Part shown: positions 27,586 through 35,904 of the stretch, piece after piece
Numbering within the stretch: position 1 is the stretch's first letter
Layout of the letters: every line of letters begins with the position of its first letter
NCBI GenBank assembly: GCA_004173475.1
Contig: SEBU01000001.1
Coordinates: 806,001-870,000, forward strand
Direction of reading: 5' to 3'
Length of the DNA stretch: 64,000 nucleotides
Source of the DNA: Gammaproteobacteria bacterium
Lineage (GTDB): Bacteria; Pseudomonadota; Gammaproteobacteria; Pseudomonadales; Cellvibrionaceae
Notes under the pieces: generated by a model
Databases searched by the model: none
The model's input: the letters and a program-made list of their open reading frames with translations, nothing else
What the model was told of the DNA's origin: nothing
Position numbers and translations under genes: made by a program

Positions 27586-27899
27586 GTGTTTACCCTTCCT
27601 AATTAAAAATCCAAAACAATGCGATGAAGCTTACAAATACTAAAGATTTTACGTCTACAAGTATTCTCCATTGTGCCGAGGCTACTCGGCATGCTCAACG
27701 CGTTTTAATCGGCTTAAACCTGCCGCTTGTCGATAGCCGATGATTTAATATTCATTTATGCACGATTGTAAATGGGGCGCCTATCCCCAATATCAAGACG
27801 GCACTTTCATCAAGCGAGCAGATTATTTAATCCTGTTATCGCTATAATGACCGCCTTATAAGTCTGCCTGTAGTGTTAATAGTCATCAGAGATCAACCT
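27586..27899. promoter_or_regulatory. Divergent promoter region of mlaC and kdsD
   Basis: A 314-base stretch with no gene. A perfect TATAAT -10 element for kdsD lies at 27843-27848, with no strong -35 at 17-18 bases. The mlaC promoter must lie on the left side but was not pinned down. In related genomes mlaFED occupy this position before mlaC. Confidence 0.5.
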
Positions 27900-28871
27900 A
27901 TGCCTTCATTTGATTTTGTTAAATCAGGACTGAGAACAATCCGCATAGAGTCTGATGCGGTGAATGCTCTCAGCCAACGACTTAATCAAGATTTTATCAA
28001 CGCCTGCGAACTTATCCTTAAGTGCCCAGGACGAATCATCGTGACTGGCATGGGAAAATCAGGTCACATAGGTAAAAAAATCGCCGCCACGTTGGCAAGC
28101 ACTGGAACACCGGCTTTTTTTGTTCACCCGGGGGAAGCCAATCACGGCGACTTGGGGATGATTACAAAACAAGACATAGTGCTCGCCATATCCTATTCCG
28201 GTACGTCCAATGAAATTCTTACCCTGTTACCACTACTTAAACGATCAGGCATAAAGATCATCAGCATGACCGGTAACCCGCTGTCTACATTAGCGGAAGT
28301 AGCTGAAGCACACCTGAACATTGCAGTGGAGACTGAAGCTTGTCCACTTGATCTCGCTCCCACCGCCAGTACAACCGCGACCTTGGTATTGGGTGACGCC
28401 CTAGCTATTGCGCTCCTCGAAGCGCGCGGATTTACCGAAGAAGACTTCGCTTTTTCCCACCCTGGGGGTGCGCTGGGCCGCAAACTGCTTTTACGTGTTG
28501 TTGATATTATGCATACAGGCGACCAAATACCCCGTGTGCTAGCGAACGCAAGCCTCGGTGAAGCGCTGCTAATTATGACCGAAAAGGGATTCGGTATGAC
28601 TACTGTGGTTGATGACAAAAATCAGCTTTTAGGTATTTTCACGGATGGCGACTTGCGTCGAACCATTGATAAAGGTATTAGTCTGAGCGGAATATCGATC
28701 AGCCAATTAATGAACCGAAAGCCAAAAACCATCAGCATCAAAGCGCTTCCCGCTGAAGCATTGAAAATGATGGAGGACATGAAAATCACTGCACTAGTGG
28801 TATGCGATGAAACGGCCTGTCCGGTTGGAGTTTTGCATATGCATGATTTACTTCGCGCAGGGGTTGTTTAG
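27900..28871 (+). CDS. kdsD: Arabinose 5-phosphate isomerase KdsD
   Basis: KdsD converts ribulose 5-phosphate to arabinose 5-phosphate, the first step toward Kdo of LPS. The 323-residue protein (ATG 27900) has an SIS isomerase domain (about 35-180; VTGMGKSGHIGKKIAATLAS, SYSGTSNE) and two CBS domains (about 205-323). A GTG at 27873 would add nine residues but lacks a ribosome binding site. It leads the plus-strand cluster kdsD-kdsC-lptCAB-rpoN. Confidence 0.95.
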   Translation: MPSFDFVKSGLRTIRIESDAVNALSQRLNQDFINACELILKCPGRIIVTGMGKSGHIGKKIAATLASTGTPAFFVHPGEANHGDLGMITKQDIVLAISYSGTSNEILTLLPLLKRSGIKIISMTGNPLSTLAEVAEAHLNIAVETEACPLDLAPTASTTATLVLGDALAIALLEARGFTEEDFAFSHPGGALGRKLLLRVVDIMHTGDQIPRVLANASLGEALLIMTEKGFGMTTVVDDKNQLLGIFTDGDLRRTIDKGISLSGISISQLMNRKPKTISIKALPAEALKMMEDMKITALVVCDETACPVGVLHMHDLLRAGVV

Positions 28872-28916
28872 TTTTAGTTAATTGGTCGCTCTTGTCTGTC
28901 TTGAAAGGAAGAATTT

Positions 28917-29501
28917 TTGAATCAATCATCCGTATCGAAAACTGCCGTGTCGAAACTTCTATCTCCCTCAGAACTAGTGACACGTGCGCGATCTATTAAA
29001 TTATTGTTATTGGATGTAGACGGTGTTCTAACCGATGGCCGCCTTTATTTCAGCAATGAAGGGGACGAGCTCAAATCCTTCTGTACTCTAGATGGGCAAG
29101 GGATAAAGGCGCTCCAAAAAAGTGGTGTGAAAGTCGGAATTATTACCGGGCGCACCAGTAATCTTGTCGCAAAGCGTGCTTTTGACTTAGGAATTCAGCT
29201 TCTTGTCCAAGGCCGAGAGGATAAGTGGGAAGCGTTGCAGGAAATACTTGGCGAACACAGATTCGCTCTAGGCGAGATAGCTTTTATGGGAGACGACTGG
29301 CCGGATCTCAAAGTCATGAGTCGGGTGGGCCTAGCCTTAACGCCGGCGAACGGACATTTTACGGTAGTTGAGCGTTCGCACTGGCAAAGCCAGGCACGCG
29401 GCGGAGAAGGTGCCGTGCGCGAAGCCTGCGATATGTTGATGAAAGCCCAAGATACCTTTGATCAAATACTTGAAAGCTATTTAGGCGAGAACGTAATATG
29501 A
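28917..29501 (+). CDS. kdsC: Kdo 8-phosphate phosphatase KdsC
   Basis: A HAD-family phosphatase that removes phosphate from Kdo-8-P. The 194-residue protein has motif I LLLDVDGVLTDG, with both Asp residues, motif II in GIITGRTS and motif IV MGDDWPDLKVM. No ATG or GTG lies before motif I in frame, so the start is the TTG at 28917, supported by AAAGGAAG just upstream. Its stop overlaps the lptC start by four bases. Confidence 0.94.
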   Translation: MNQSSVSKTAVSKLLSPSELVTRARSIKLLLLDVDGVLTDGRLYFSNEGDELKSFCTLDGQGIKALQKSGVKVGIITGRTSNLVAKRAFDLGIQLLVQGREDKWEALQEILGEHRFALGEIAFMGDDWPDLKVMSRVGLALTPANGHFTVVERSHWQSQARGGEGAVREACDMLMKAQDTFDQILESYLGENVI

Positions 29502-30127
29502 AGTTACGTTTAACCGGCGTTAAAAGCGCCGAACTTGAGCGAATCAATCCCATGTTATTACCCTTGCCCTGGGTAGTTGTTGGGATTTTGGTAGTTGTTT
29601 TCGCCACAATAAAGTATTCGAGCACGGAGGAGAAAACGGCCGCCGAGCAAGCAGATGTAAAGGTGTTTCCGCACACTTACCTCGTTAACATAGAAGTACA
29701 GCAATTTGACGAGGCCGGAAACCTGCGTTATCAGATGAATTCACCGCTTGTTCGAAGCTTTCAGGTGAATGAGACCCCTAGCGCTGCGGACTATTCGCTT
29801 TTCACCACACCGGTATTCGTGCTTTCAAACAATCCTCAAAAACCCAGCTGGTATGTCACTGCCAAAGAGGGACAACTCGACAATAAGGATGAATGGCTGA
29901 CCTTAAAAAATGACGTTTTAGCGCGTCAAACCTCTGAAAAGCAAGGCGAAACCACTATAACTACCAATGAGCTTCGCTTAAACACCCAACAGCAATTCGC
30001 TGAAACTGACAAAGCTGTTACTATGCGCGCCGCTAAAAGCGAGATAACGGCAGTTGGTATGCGCGCTGAAATGAAGCGTGAACATATTCAGTTACTTTCC
30101 CATGTCAAGGGCACCTATGAACCCTAG
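29498..30127 (+). CDS. lptC: LPS export protein LptC
   Basis: LptC is the bitopic inner-membrane protein that passes LPS from the LptB2FG transporter to LptA. The 209-residue product has one N-terminal membrane helix (about 22-38) and a periplasmic beta-jellyroll with segments such as LVNIEVQQFDEAGNLRYQM. Its start overlaps the kdsC stop, and its end overlaps the start of lptA, so translation of the set is coupled. Confidence 0.93.
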   Translation: MKLRLTGVKSAELERINPMLLPLPWVVVGILVVVFATIKYSSTEEKTAAEQADVKVFPHTYLVNIEVQQFDEAGNLRYQMNSPLVRSFQVNETPSAADYSLFTTPVFVLSNNPQKPSWYVTAKEGQLDNKDEWLTLKNDVLARQTSEKQGETTITTNELRLNTQQQFAETDKAVTMRAAKSEITAVGMRAEMKREHIQLLSHVKGTYEP

Positions 30128-30647
30128 TTTCAAATTCATCATCTCGTGCGTTGCGCACACTGCCGCCTGCCTACTCCTATTTAGTGCGGCATCTACGCAT
30201 GCTTTGCCAACAGATAGGGAGCAGTCCTTACATATTGAGGCCGACAAACAGGAAATTGATCTCAAACAAGGCGTTGTCGTATACAGCGGCGATGCAAAAT
30301 TTGTACAGGGTTCGCTGGAGATCCATGCCAGCAAAATTACGATCCGTCGCGACAAAGATCAATCCGTCGAATCAGTTATTGCCGAGGGTTCGCCAGCTAA
30401 ATACCAGCAACAACCTGAAGCGGGAAAGCCAGTTATCCACGCGGAGGCTGCCAAGCTGAACTACAACGTTAAAAGTGAATATTTGGTGATGGACGGTAAT
30501 GTTTCCATCGAACAAAACGGTGCGGTGACTAAGTCCGGTCACGCTGATTACGATATGAAGAGCCAAAACGCTAAATTTTCTGGGGATGGAAAGACCTCGG
30601 GCCGCGTAGAGACTGTTATACCTGCTAAAACAGAGAAAAAAGAATAA
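30117..30647 (+). CDS. lptA: Periplasmic LPS bridge protein LptA
   Basis: LptA molecules form the beta-jellyroll bridge that carries LPS across the periplasm. The ATG at 30117, with AAGGG six bases before it, gives 176 residues and a signal peptide (about 1-29, ending THA-LP). The OstA-type domain follows, with [19 protein letters not shown] and [12 protein letters not shown]. In-frame upstream ATGs at 30078 and 30102 lie inside lptC and lack good ribosome binding sites. It overlaps lptC by 11 bases and precedes lptB by four. Confidence 0.94.
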   Translation: MNPSFKFIISCVAHTAACLLLFSAASTHALPTDREQSLHIEADKQEIDLKQGVVVYSGDAKFVQGSLEIHASKITIRRDKDQSVESVIAEGSPAKYQQQPEAGKPVIHAEAAKLNYNVKSEYLVMDGNVSIEQNGAVTKSGHADYDMKSQNAKFSGDGKTSGRVETVIPAKTEKKE

Positions 30648-30651
30648 TCCT

Positions 30652-31377
30652 ATGGCCAGCCTCCACGCACAGCATCTCGCCAAGAGTTACAAAAAACGTA
30701 AAGTCGTAATTGACGTTTCAGTAACCGTTAGTAGCGGCCAGATTGTAGGTTTGCTAGGCCCGAACGGCGCGGGTAAAACGACATGTTTTTATATGATTGC
30801 AGGATTAGTAGAAGCAGATAATGGCCGCGTACTCATCGACGAACTGGACATTACGGACTTGCCCATCCACGGACGCGCCCGCGCCGGTATTGGCTATCTT
30901 CCACAGGAAGCATCAATTTTTCGCAAACTGAGTGTTGCCGATAACATTATGGCTATTCTCGAAACACGCAAAGATCTCGACCGTAAACAGCGCTTGGCTA
31001 AAATGGAGTCGCTACTTCAGGAATTCCACATTACGCACATTCGCGATAATCTGGGTATGGCGCTTTCGGGTGGCGAACGCCGTCGCGTTGAAATCGCACG
31101 GGCACTCGCTACAGACCCCAAATTTATTTTATTAGACGAACCCTTCGCTGGCGTAGATCCTATATCCGTCGCCGATATCAAGGAAATCGTTCGGCACCTC
31201 AAAGAGCGCGGCATAGGTGTTCTTATCACCGATCACAATGTGCGCGAGACCCTCGATATTTGTGAGACAGCTTATATCGTAAGCGAGGGCCACATCATCG
31301 CATCCGGTAACGCAGCAGCAATTCTTGCCAATGACAAAGTGCGCGAAGTTTACCTTGGCGAAGATTTCAAATTGTAA
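30652..31377 (+). CDS. lptB: LPS export ATPase LptB
   Basis: The cytoplasmic ATPase that powers LPS extraction with LptF and LptG (not in the window). All ABC motifs are intact: Walker [11 protein letters not shown], the LPQEASIF Q-loop region, the signature LSGGERRR, Walker [14 protein letters not shown] and the switch His in LITDHNVRE. Length 241 residues as usual. Confidence 0.97.
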   Translation: MASLHAQHLAKSYKKRKVVIDVSVTVSSGQIVGLLGPNGAGKTTCFYMIAGLVEADNGRVLIDELDITDLPIHGRARAGIGYLPQEASIFRKLSVADNIMAILETRKDLDRKQRLAKMESLLQEFHITHIRDNLGMALSGGERRRVEIARALATDPKFILLDEPFAGVDPISVADIKEIVRHLKERGIGVLITDHNVRETLDICETAYIVSEGHIIASGNAAAILANDKVREVYLGEDFKL

Positions 31378-31574
31378 GATCAAGACGTAATTTTCTTAAT
31401 AAGACGTTCGCTTGACAAACACGCCCTAACCTCTTAGGCATAAAGATTGCTTTAATTATTTCCGATTCCCACCTCAGAGTTGTTGCCTAGCGTGCAAACC
31501 CTGACTAAACTCCACCTAACAGTGTTTAGTTTTCTGCCAATCGTTTGCCAGCTAAAAGGTTTGTCGTCCCGATA

Positions 31575-33218
31575 ATGAAGCAATCCCTACAACTCAAAAT
31601 GGGTCAGCAACTTACCATGACCCCCCAGCTGCAACAGGCGATCCGCCTTTTGCAATTATCTACTCTTGACCTCCAGCAGGAGATTCAAGAAGCGCTTGAT
31701 TCAAATCCCATGTTGGAGGTGGAAGATAGTTTTGATGCCCCCGCTACTCCCAACGATGAATTTGAGGATGGCGACTACGCTCGCACTCAGGAGATTGCGG
31801 CATCCAGCGATAACACCAGCGACGACTTCAACGAAAGTTATACATCGGAGAATTCTTACGAAAGCTCTAATGGCGAAAGCTTCGGCGATGACAGTTTCGG
31901 CGAAAGCACTTTTGCCGAGAGCAGGCTTAGTGAAAGCGAGGGTTTTGGTGAAGCCGACAATTATTCAGGCACAGACGACTACAGCGAAAGCGCCACTGAA
32001 TGGAACGAAGCCATTCCTGCTGAATTACCGGTAGATACAAGTTGGGACGATGTTTATCAAACTAGCCAATCGAGCGGTTCTACTAATTTTGAAAATGACG
32101 ACAACGATTTCGAAAGCCGTCGCGCTGCTACTGATTCTCTCTATGACCACTTGATGTGGCAACTCAATCTCACTCCGATGTCGGATCGCGACCGCATTAT
32201 TGCCATGGCAATTATCGACGCAGTTGAACCTAGTGGAATGCTGTCAGTCACATTGGAAGACATTTACAGCGGTTTAATTAGCGAATGGGATGATCTTGAG
32301 TTAGACGAAGTCGAAGCAGTTCAGCATCGTTTACAACAATTTGATCCCTGCGGTGCTTGCAGCCAAAATCTTGCGGAATGTTTGAGCGTACAGTTGAATC
32401 AGTTCAATTCAGCAACACCGTTTCTTGCAGAAGCCAAACTGATTGCCAAACAATATTTGCCATTACTAGCAAGCCGCGATTTCAGACAATTAATGCGTCG
32501 CACAAAGCTGCGTGAAGACGAATTAAGCGAGGCCGTAAGCTTAATTCAAAGCTTGAATCCACGCCCCGGCGATATGATTGCAAGCGGCGATACAGAATAT
32601 GTAGTTCCTGATGTTTTCGTTGAAAAGCGCGAAGGCCGTTGGGTAGTAGAATTAAATCCTGAGATAGCACCCAAATTAAGAATCAACGCGGATTATGCCT
32701 CACTGGTAAAACGTGCAGATTCCAGTAGCGACAATACATTTTTAAAAGATAATTTGCAGGAAGCTCGCTGGTTCTTGAAAAGTTTGCAAAGCCGCAATGA
32801 AACATTACTAAAAGTGGCCAGCTGCATTGTAGAAAAACAACGTGGATTTTTAGATTACGGCGCTGAAGCCATGAAGCCACTGGTGCTGCATGATATTGCC
32901 GAAATTGTTGAAATGCACGAGTCCACTATTTCGCGTGTAACCACTCAAAAGTTTATGCATACACCGCAAGGCATTTTTGAGTTGAAGTATTTCTTCTCAA
33001 GCCATGTAAGCACTGATTCAGGTGGCGAATGTTCGTCTACTGCAATTCGTGCGTTAATTAAAAAATTAGTCAGTGCTGAAAACCCTAAAAAACCCTTAAG
33101 CGATAGCAAAATTACCGACTTACTCGGCGAACAAGGTATTCAAGTTGCGCGACGCACCATCGCAAAATATCGCGAGTCGCTGAATATTCCGCCATCTAAT
33201 GAGCGTAAAACTTTATAA
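31575..33218 (+). CDS. rpoN: RNA polymerase sigma-54 factor
   Basis: Sigma-54 directs polymerase to -24/-12 promoters under control of enhancer-binding ATPases. ATG 31575 begins [18 protein letters not shown], the normal start; the upstream in-frame codon at 31545 is not needed. Region I covers about 1-50. Region II (about 55-180) is unusually long, acidic and Ser/Gly-rich, with repeated SES/FGE-type units. The core-binding domain follows, and the RpoN box [10 protein letters not shown] is near the C-terminus. The 547-residue length exceeds E. coli RpoN (477), mostly through region II. A sigma-54-type promoter is present in this window at 54967-54982. Confidence 0.96.
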   Translation: MKQSLQLKMGQQLTMTPQLQQAIRLLQLSTLDLQQEIQEALDSNPMLEVEDSFDAPATPNDEFEDGDYARTQEIAASSDNTSDDFNESYTSENSYESSNGESFGDDSFGESTFAESRLSESEGFGEADNYSGTDDYSESATEWNEAIPAELPVDTSWDDVYQTSQSSGSTNFENDDNDFESRRAATDSLYDHLMWQLNLTPMSDRDRIIAMAIIDAVEPSGMLSVTLEDIYSGLISEWDDLELDEVEAVQHRLQQFDPCGACSQNLAECLSVQLNQFNSATPFLAEAKLIAKQYLPLLASRDFRQLMRRTKLREDELSEAVSLIQSLNPRPGDMIASGDTEYVVPDVFVEKREGRWVVELNPEIAPKLRINADYASLVKRADSSSDNTFLKDNLQEARWFLKSLQSRNETLLKVASCIVEKQRGFLDYGAEAMKPLVLHDIAEIVEMHESTISRVTTQKFMHTPQGIFELKYFFSSHVSTDSGGECSSTAIRALIKKLVSAENPKKPLSDSKITDLLGEQGIQVARRTIAKYRESLNIPPSNERKTL

Positions 33219-33243
33219 TTCACTCGCCATAAAATTAGATCAC

Positions 33244-33265
33244 GTGAATGTTAAATAACATTCAC
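33244..33265. promoter_or_regulatory. 22-base palindrome upstream of hpf
   Basis: Perfect inverted repeat, GTGAATGTTA (33244-33253) with TAACATTCAC (33256-33265) and a two-base centre. It lies 24 bases upstream of the hpf start. No T tract follows, so it is more likely an mRNA hairpin or protein-binding site than a terminator. Confidence 0.45.
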
Positions 33266-33288
33266 TTCACACCAACGAGGACGTATCT

Positions 33289-33579
33289 ATGCAAATAAAT
33301 GTTAGTGGCCACCACTTGGAAGTTACCGATTCATTGAGAGATTACGTTATCAGCAAACTTGAGCGTCTAAGTCATCATCACGACCGTATCACCAACACTC
33401 ATGTCATTCTTTCAGTGGATAAACTCGAACAAAAAGCAGAGGCCACTTTGCATGTCAGCGGTAAAGATATTTTTGCTGATGCGACAGATGCAGATATGTA
33501 TACCGCCATAGATTCACTCGCGGACAAGCTCGATCGCCAACTTATTAAACATAAAGAAAAGATGCGCAGTCATCGTTAA
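33289..33579 (+). CDS. hpf: Ribosome hibernation promoting factor, short form
   Basis: Hpf binds the 30S decoding region in stationary phase and, in its short form with Rmf, promotes 100S dimers. The 96-residue protein has the family start MQINVSGHHLEVTDSLRDYV and the basic C-terminus. It lies between rpoN and ptsN as in other gammaproteobacteria. A perfect palindrome stands 24 bases before its start. Confidence 0.95.
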   Translation: MQINVSGHHLEVTDSLRDYVISKLERLSHHHDRITNTHVILSVDKLEQKAEATLHVSGKDIFADATDADMYTAIDSLADKLDRQLIKHKEKMRSHR

Positions 33580-33587
33580 TACTTATT

Positions 33588-34034
33588 ATGCAAATAGAAT
33601 CGCTGTTAACACTGGAGCGCACGCGCAGCAATCAGGACGCCAATAGCAAACGAGGCGCGCTCGAATTATTAGCTCAAGTTATTGTGCAAGACTTGCCTAC
33701 GATTGAAGCTGACGATTTGTTCCGCCGATTTTTAGCTCGCGAGCGTTTGGGCTCCACAGGTATTGGACATGGCATAGCAATACCACACTGCCGTATTAAC
33801 AGTGGTACAGGTGCAATAGGCGCATTAATTACGCTAACTCAACCCGTAGAGTACGACTCTATAGACGCAGAGCCCGTTGATATTTTATTTGCCATGCTCG
33901 TACCCGAAGAAGCGCACGATGAACATTTAAAAAATCTTGCTGCACTGGCCGGCGCACTTACTCGCAGTGAATTTCGCCAGCGGTTGCGCGCTGCCGGAGA
34001 TAACTCAACTTTATTTCAAGCTGCGATCAGTTAA
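33588..34034 (+). CDS. ptsN: Nitrogen-PTS protein EIIA-Ntr
   Basis: EIIA-Ntr is the last phosphocarrier of the regulatory nitrogen PTS and controls potassium, phosphate and nitrogen responses by binding partners. The 148-residue protein shows the phosphorylated His in GIGHGIAIPHCRI (near residue 66) and the usual C-terminal helices. It follows hpf by eight bases and precedes rapZ. Confidence 0.95.
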   Translation: MQIESLLTLERTRSNQDANSKRGALELLAQVIVQDLPTIEADDLFRRFLARERLGSTGIGHGIAIPHCRINSGTGAIGALITLTQPVEYDSIDAEPVDILFAMLVPEEAHDEHLKNLAALAGALTRSEFRQRLRAAGDNSTLFQAAIS

Positions 34035-34086
34035 CCATGCGTGTATTTTTTTACTTCAACCGCCAGTTAGATAAGGAAATATCCTT

Positions 34087-34956
34087 ATGCAATTAGTCAT
34101 TGTGAGCGGGTTATCAGGGTCAGGTAAGAGTACAGCGCTGCATGTATTAGAAGATGTAGGTTACAACTGCATTGACAATTTGCCAGTGAGTTTATTGCCC
34201 GCGCTGGTTGCGCAAATTGAAATTCACAAAGACGATAAACATAAATTTGCTATTGGTATAGACGTACGCAACGCGTGGAAAGATTTACAAATGTTTCCAC
34301 AAATGATCGACACATTGAAAGAAGCAGACTTACCTTTCACGATCATTTTTTTGGATTCGCAGGCGTCGGTTTTAATTCAGCGCTTTAGCGAGACACGACG
34401 CAAACACCCCTTAAGTGACAAGCATACAAATTTGGCGGAAGCCATTATTAACGAACAGGAATTGTTGGAACCAATTCGCGATACCGCGGATCAGATTATC
34501 GATACCAGTCACCTGACTTTGCACGAGCTGCGAGATTTGGTGAAAGAGCGTGTGGTGGGTCGCGGCCAATCAGGTATGGCCATTTTGTTTGAATCATTCG
34601 GATTTAAACACGGCATTCCAATTAATGCTGATATCGTTTTCGATGCGCGCTGCCTCCCGAATCCGCATTGGAAGCCTAACCTTCGTCCGCTCACGGGGAA
34701 AGACAACGAAGTAATTGAATTCCTTGAGAATGAGCCCGTGGTTTTAGAAATGTATGAAGATATAAAAAATTACATGAGCCGTTGGTTGCCGCGTTATCAG
34801 TCCAACAATCGCAGCTACATTACCGTCGCAATTGGGTGCACTGGCGGTCAACACAGATCAGTTTATCTTAGCGAGCGTTTGAGGGCACAATTCGCCGAGC
34901 AGTTTGCCGATGTGCAGGTGAGGCATCGCGATATACATAAACACAAGAAAAATTAA
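34087..34956 (+). CDS. rapZ: RNase adapter protein RapZ
   Basis: RapZ binds small RNAs such as GlmZ and guides RNase E, tuning amino-sugar synthesis for the envelope. The 289-residue protein has an N-terminal P-loop GLSGSGKST (about residues 8-16) and the C-terminal RNA-binding domain with the GCTGGQHRSVYL segment and a basic tail RHRDIHKHKKN. It is placed between ptsN and the NPr gene as usual. Confidence 0.95.
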   Translation: MQLVIVSGLSGSGKSTALHVLEDVGYNCIDNLPVSLLPALVAQIEIHKDDKHKFAIGIDVRNAWKDLQMFPQMIDTLKEADLPFTIIFLDSQASVLIQRFSETRRKHPLSDKHTNLAEAIINEQELLEPIRDTADQIIDTSHLTLHELRDLVKERVVGRGQSGMAILFESFGFKHGIPINADIVFDARCLPNPHWKPNLRPLTGKDNEVIEFLENEPVVLEMYEDIKNYMSRWLPRYQSNNRSYITVAIGCTGGQHRSVYLSERLRAQFAEQFADVQVRHRDIHKHKKN

Positions 34957-34958
34957 AT

Positions 34959-35228
34959 ATGTTGACTGAAACTATCACAATTATTAACAAACGCGGTTTG
35001 CATGCCCGGGCCGCTGCTAAATTCGCGACTTTATCGGCACAGTTTGGCTGCCGTACCCAAGCTCGCACCAATGGAAGTTGGGTAGATGCAAAAAGTGTTA
35101 TGTCGCTAATGCTTCTGGCGGCGACTCAAGGTACGGACCTTGAAGTTTCAACCGATGGTGATGATGAAGCAACAGCGATGGAAACCATTCGTGCGCTTAT
35201 CAATAATCGCTTTGAGGAAGAGGAATAG
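34959..35228 (+). CDS. ptsO: Nitrogen-PTS phosphocarrier NPr
   Basis: An HPr-type carrier that passes phosphate from PtsP to PtsN. The 89-residue protein has the active His in NKRGLHARAA (His15) and the second conserved segment WVDAKSVMSLMLLA. It starts two bases after the rapZ stop and is therefore co-translated with it. Confidence 0.94.
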   Translation: MLTETITIINKRGLHARAAAKFATLSAQFGCRTQARTNGSWVDAKSVMSLMLLAATQGTDLEVSTDGDDEATAMETIRALINNRFEEEE

Positions 35229-35329
35229 CCCAGCTACGCAAAAACATTGTTATTTTGATCTGCTTCACCTACCCTGTGCGCCCTTCAATTATCCCTTGCA
35301 ACAACAGCATTAGCGACAACGGCACTACT

Positions 35330-35848
35330 ATGGTTTACACATACGACGACATTAATCCTGACGATTACATTAAAAGTAAATCGCAAGTAAAGCGCGAGAT
35401 GACTGCACTTCAAAAACTGGGCGAGCAACTTATCGATATGAACGATAAGCAATTAGCAATGATCCCATGCGAAGAAAAGTTGCTTGATGCCATTCATGAA
35501 GCTCGCAAAATGCCGCATCGGGAGGCGAGACGTCGCCACTTGCAATTTATCGGCAGGGTGATGCGCGAAACCAATCACGAGGAAATCCAGGCGGCAGTTG
35601 ATAAAGTCCAGGCTCGCAGCGACCAATACGTCCACCGTCAACACCAAATTGAACGCTTCCGTGATTTATTGATTGAAGGCGACAAACAAATTTTCCAAAC
35701 CCTTGTGACCAATTGTCCTGGTATCGACGTACAACACTTGAAACAACTCGTGCGTAGCGCACAAAAAGAAAAAGAGGAAAACCTCCCTCCCAAGAACTCT
35801 CGCAAACTTTTCTCATACATTCGTGAACAACTTGAGCTGCAGGATTAA
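35330..35848 (+). CDS. darP: Ribosome-assembly factor DarP (YjgA, DUF615)
   Basis: DarP/YjgA is a helical protein that binds late 50S precursors near the peptidyl transferase centre. The ATG at 35330 gives 172 residues, the family length; the open frame continues upstream but has no better start. Typical segments are KSKSQVKREMTALQ, LGEQLIDM and the basic EARRRHLQFIGRVMR. A strong terminator follows 17 bases after the stop. Confidence 0.93.
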   Translation: MVYTYDDINPDDYIKSKSQVKREMTALQKLGEQLIDMNDKQLAMIPCEEKLLDAIHEARKMPHREARRRHLQFIGRVMRETNHEEIQAAVDKVQARSDQYVHRQHQIERFRDLLIEGDKQIFQTLVTNCPGIDVQHLKQLVRSAQKEKEENLPPKNSRKLFSYIREQLELQD

Positions 35849-35864
35849 CTTTAAACCTGACAGT

Positions 35865-35904
35865 AGAAATAAAAACGGCGACCTAGGTCGCCGTTTTTAT
35901 TTCT
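35865..35904. terminator. 40-base perfect palindromic terminator between darP and yhdP
   Basis: The 20 bases 35865-35884 are the exact reverse complement of 35885-35904, with no loop bases. The core is GC-rich and flanked by A and T runs, so it can end both darP (plus) and yhdP (minus). Its right arm contains the yhdP stop codon and the end of the yhdP coding region. Confidence 0.9.

Noticed and set aside
28193-28618. 141-codon frame on the minus strand
   Set aside because: Entirely antisense to kdsD, whose SIS and CBS domains are complete; a shadow frame.
31412-31440. Perfect TTGACA upstream of rpoN
   Set aside because: No acceptable -10 hexamer at 16-18 bases; a promoter cannot be supported.
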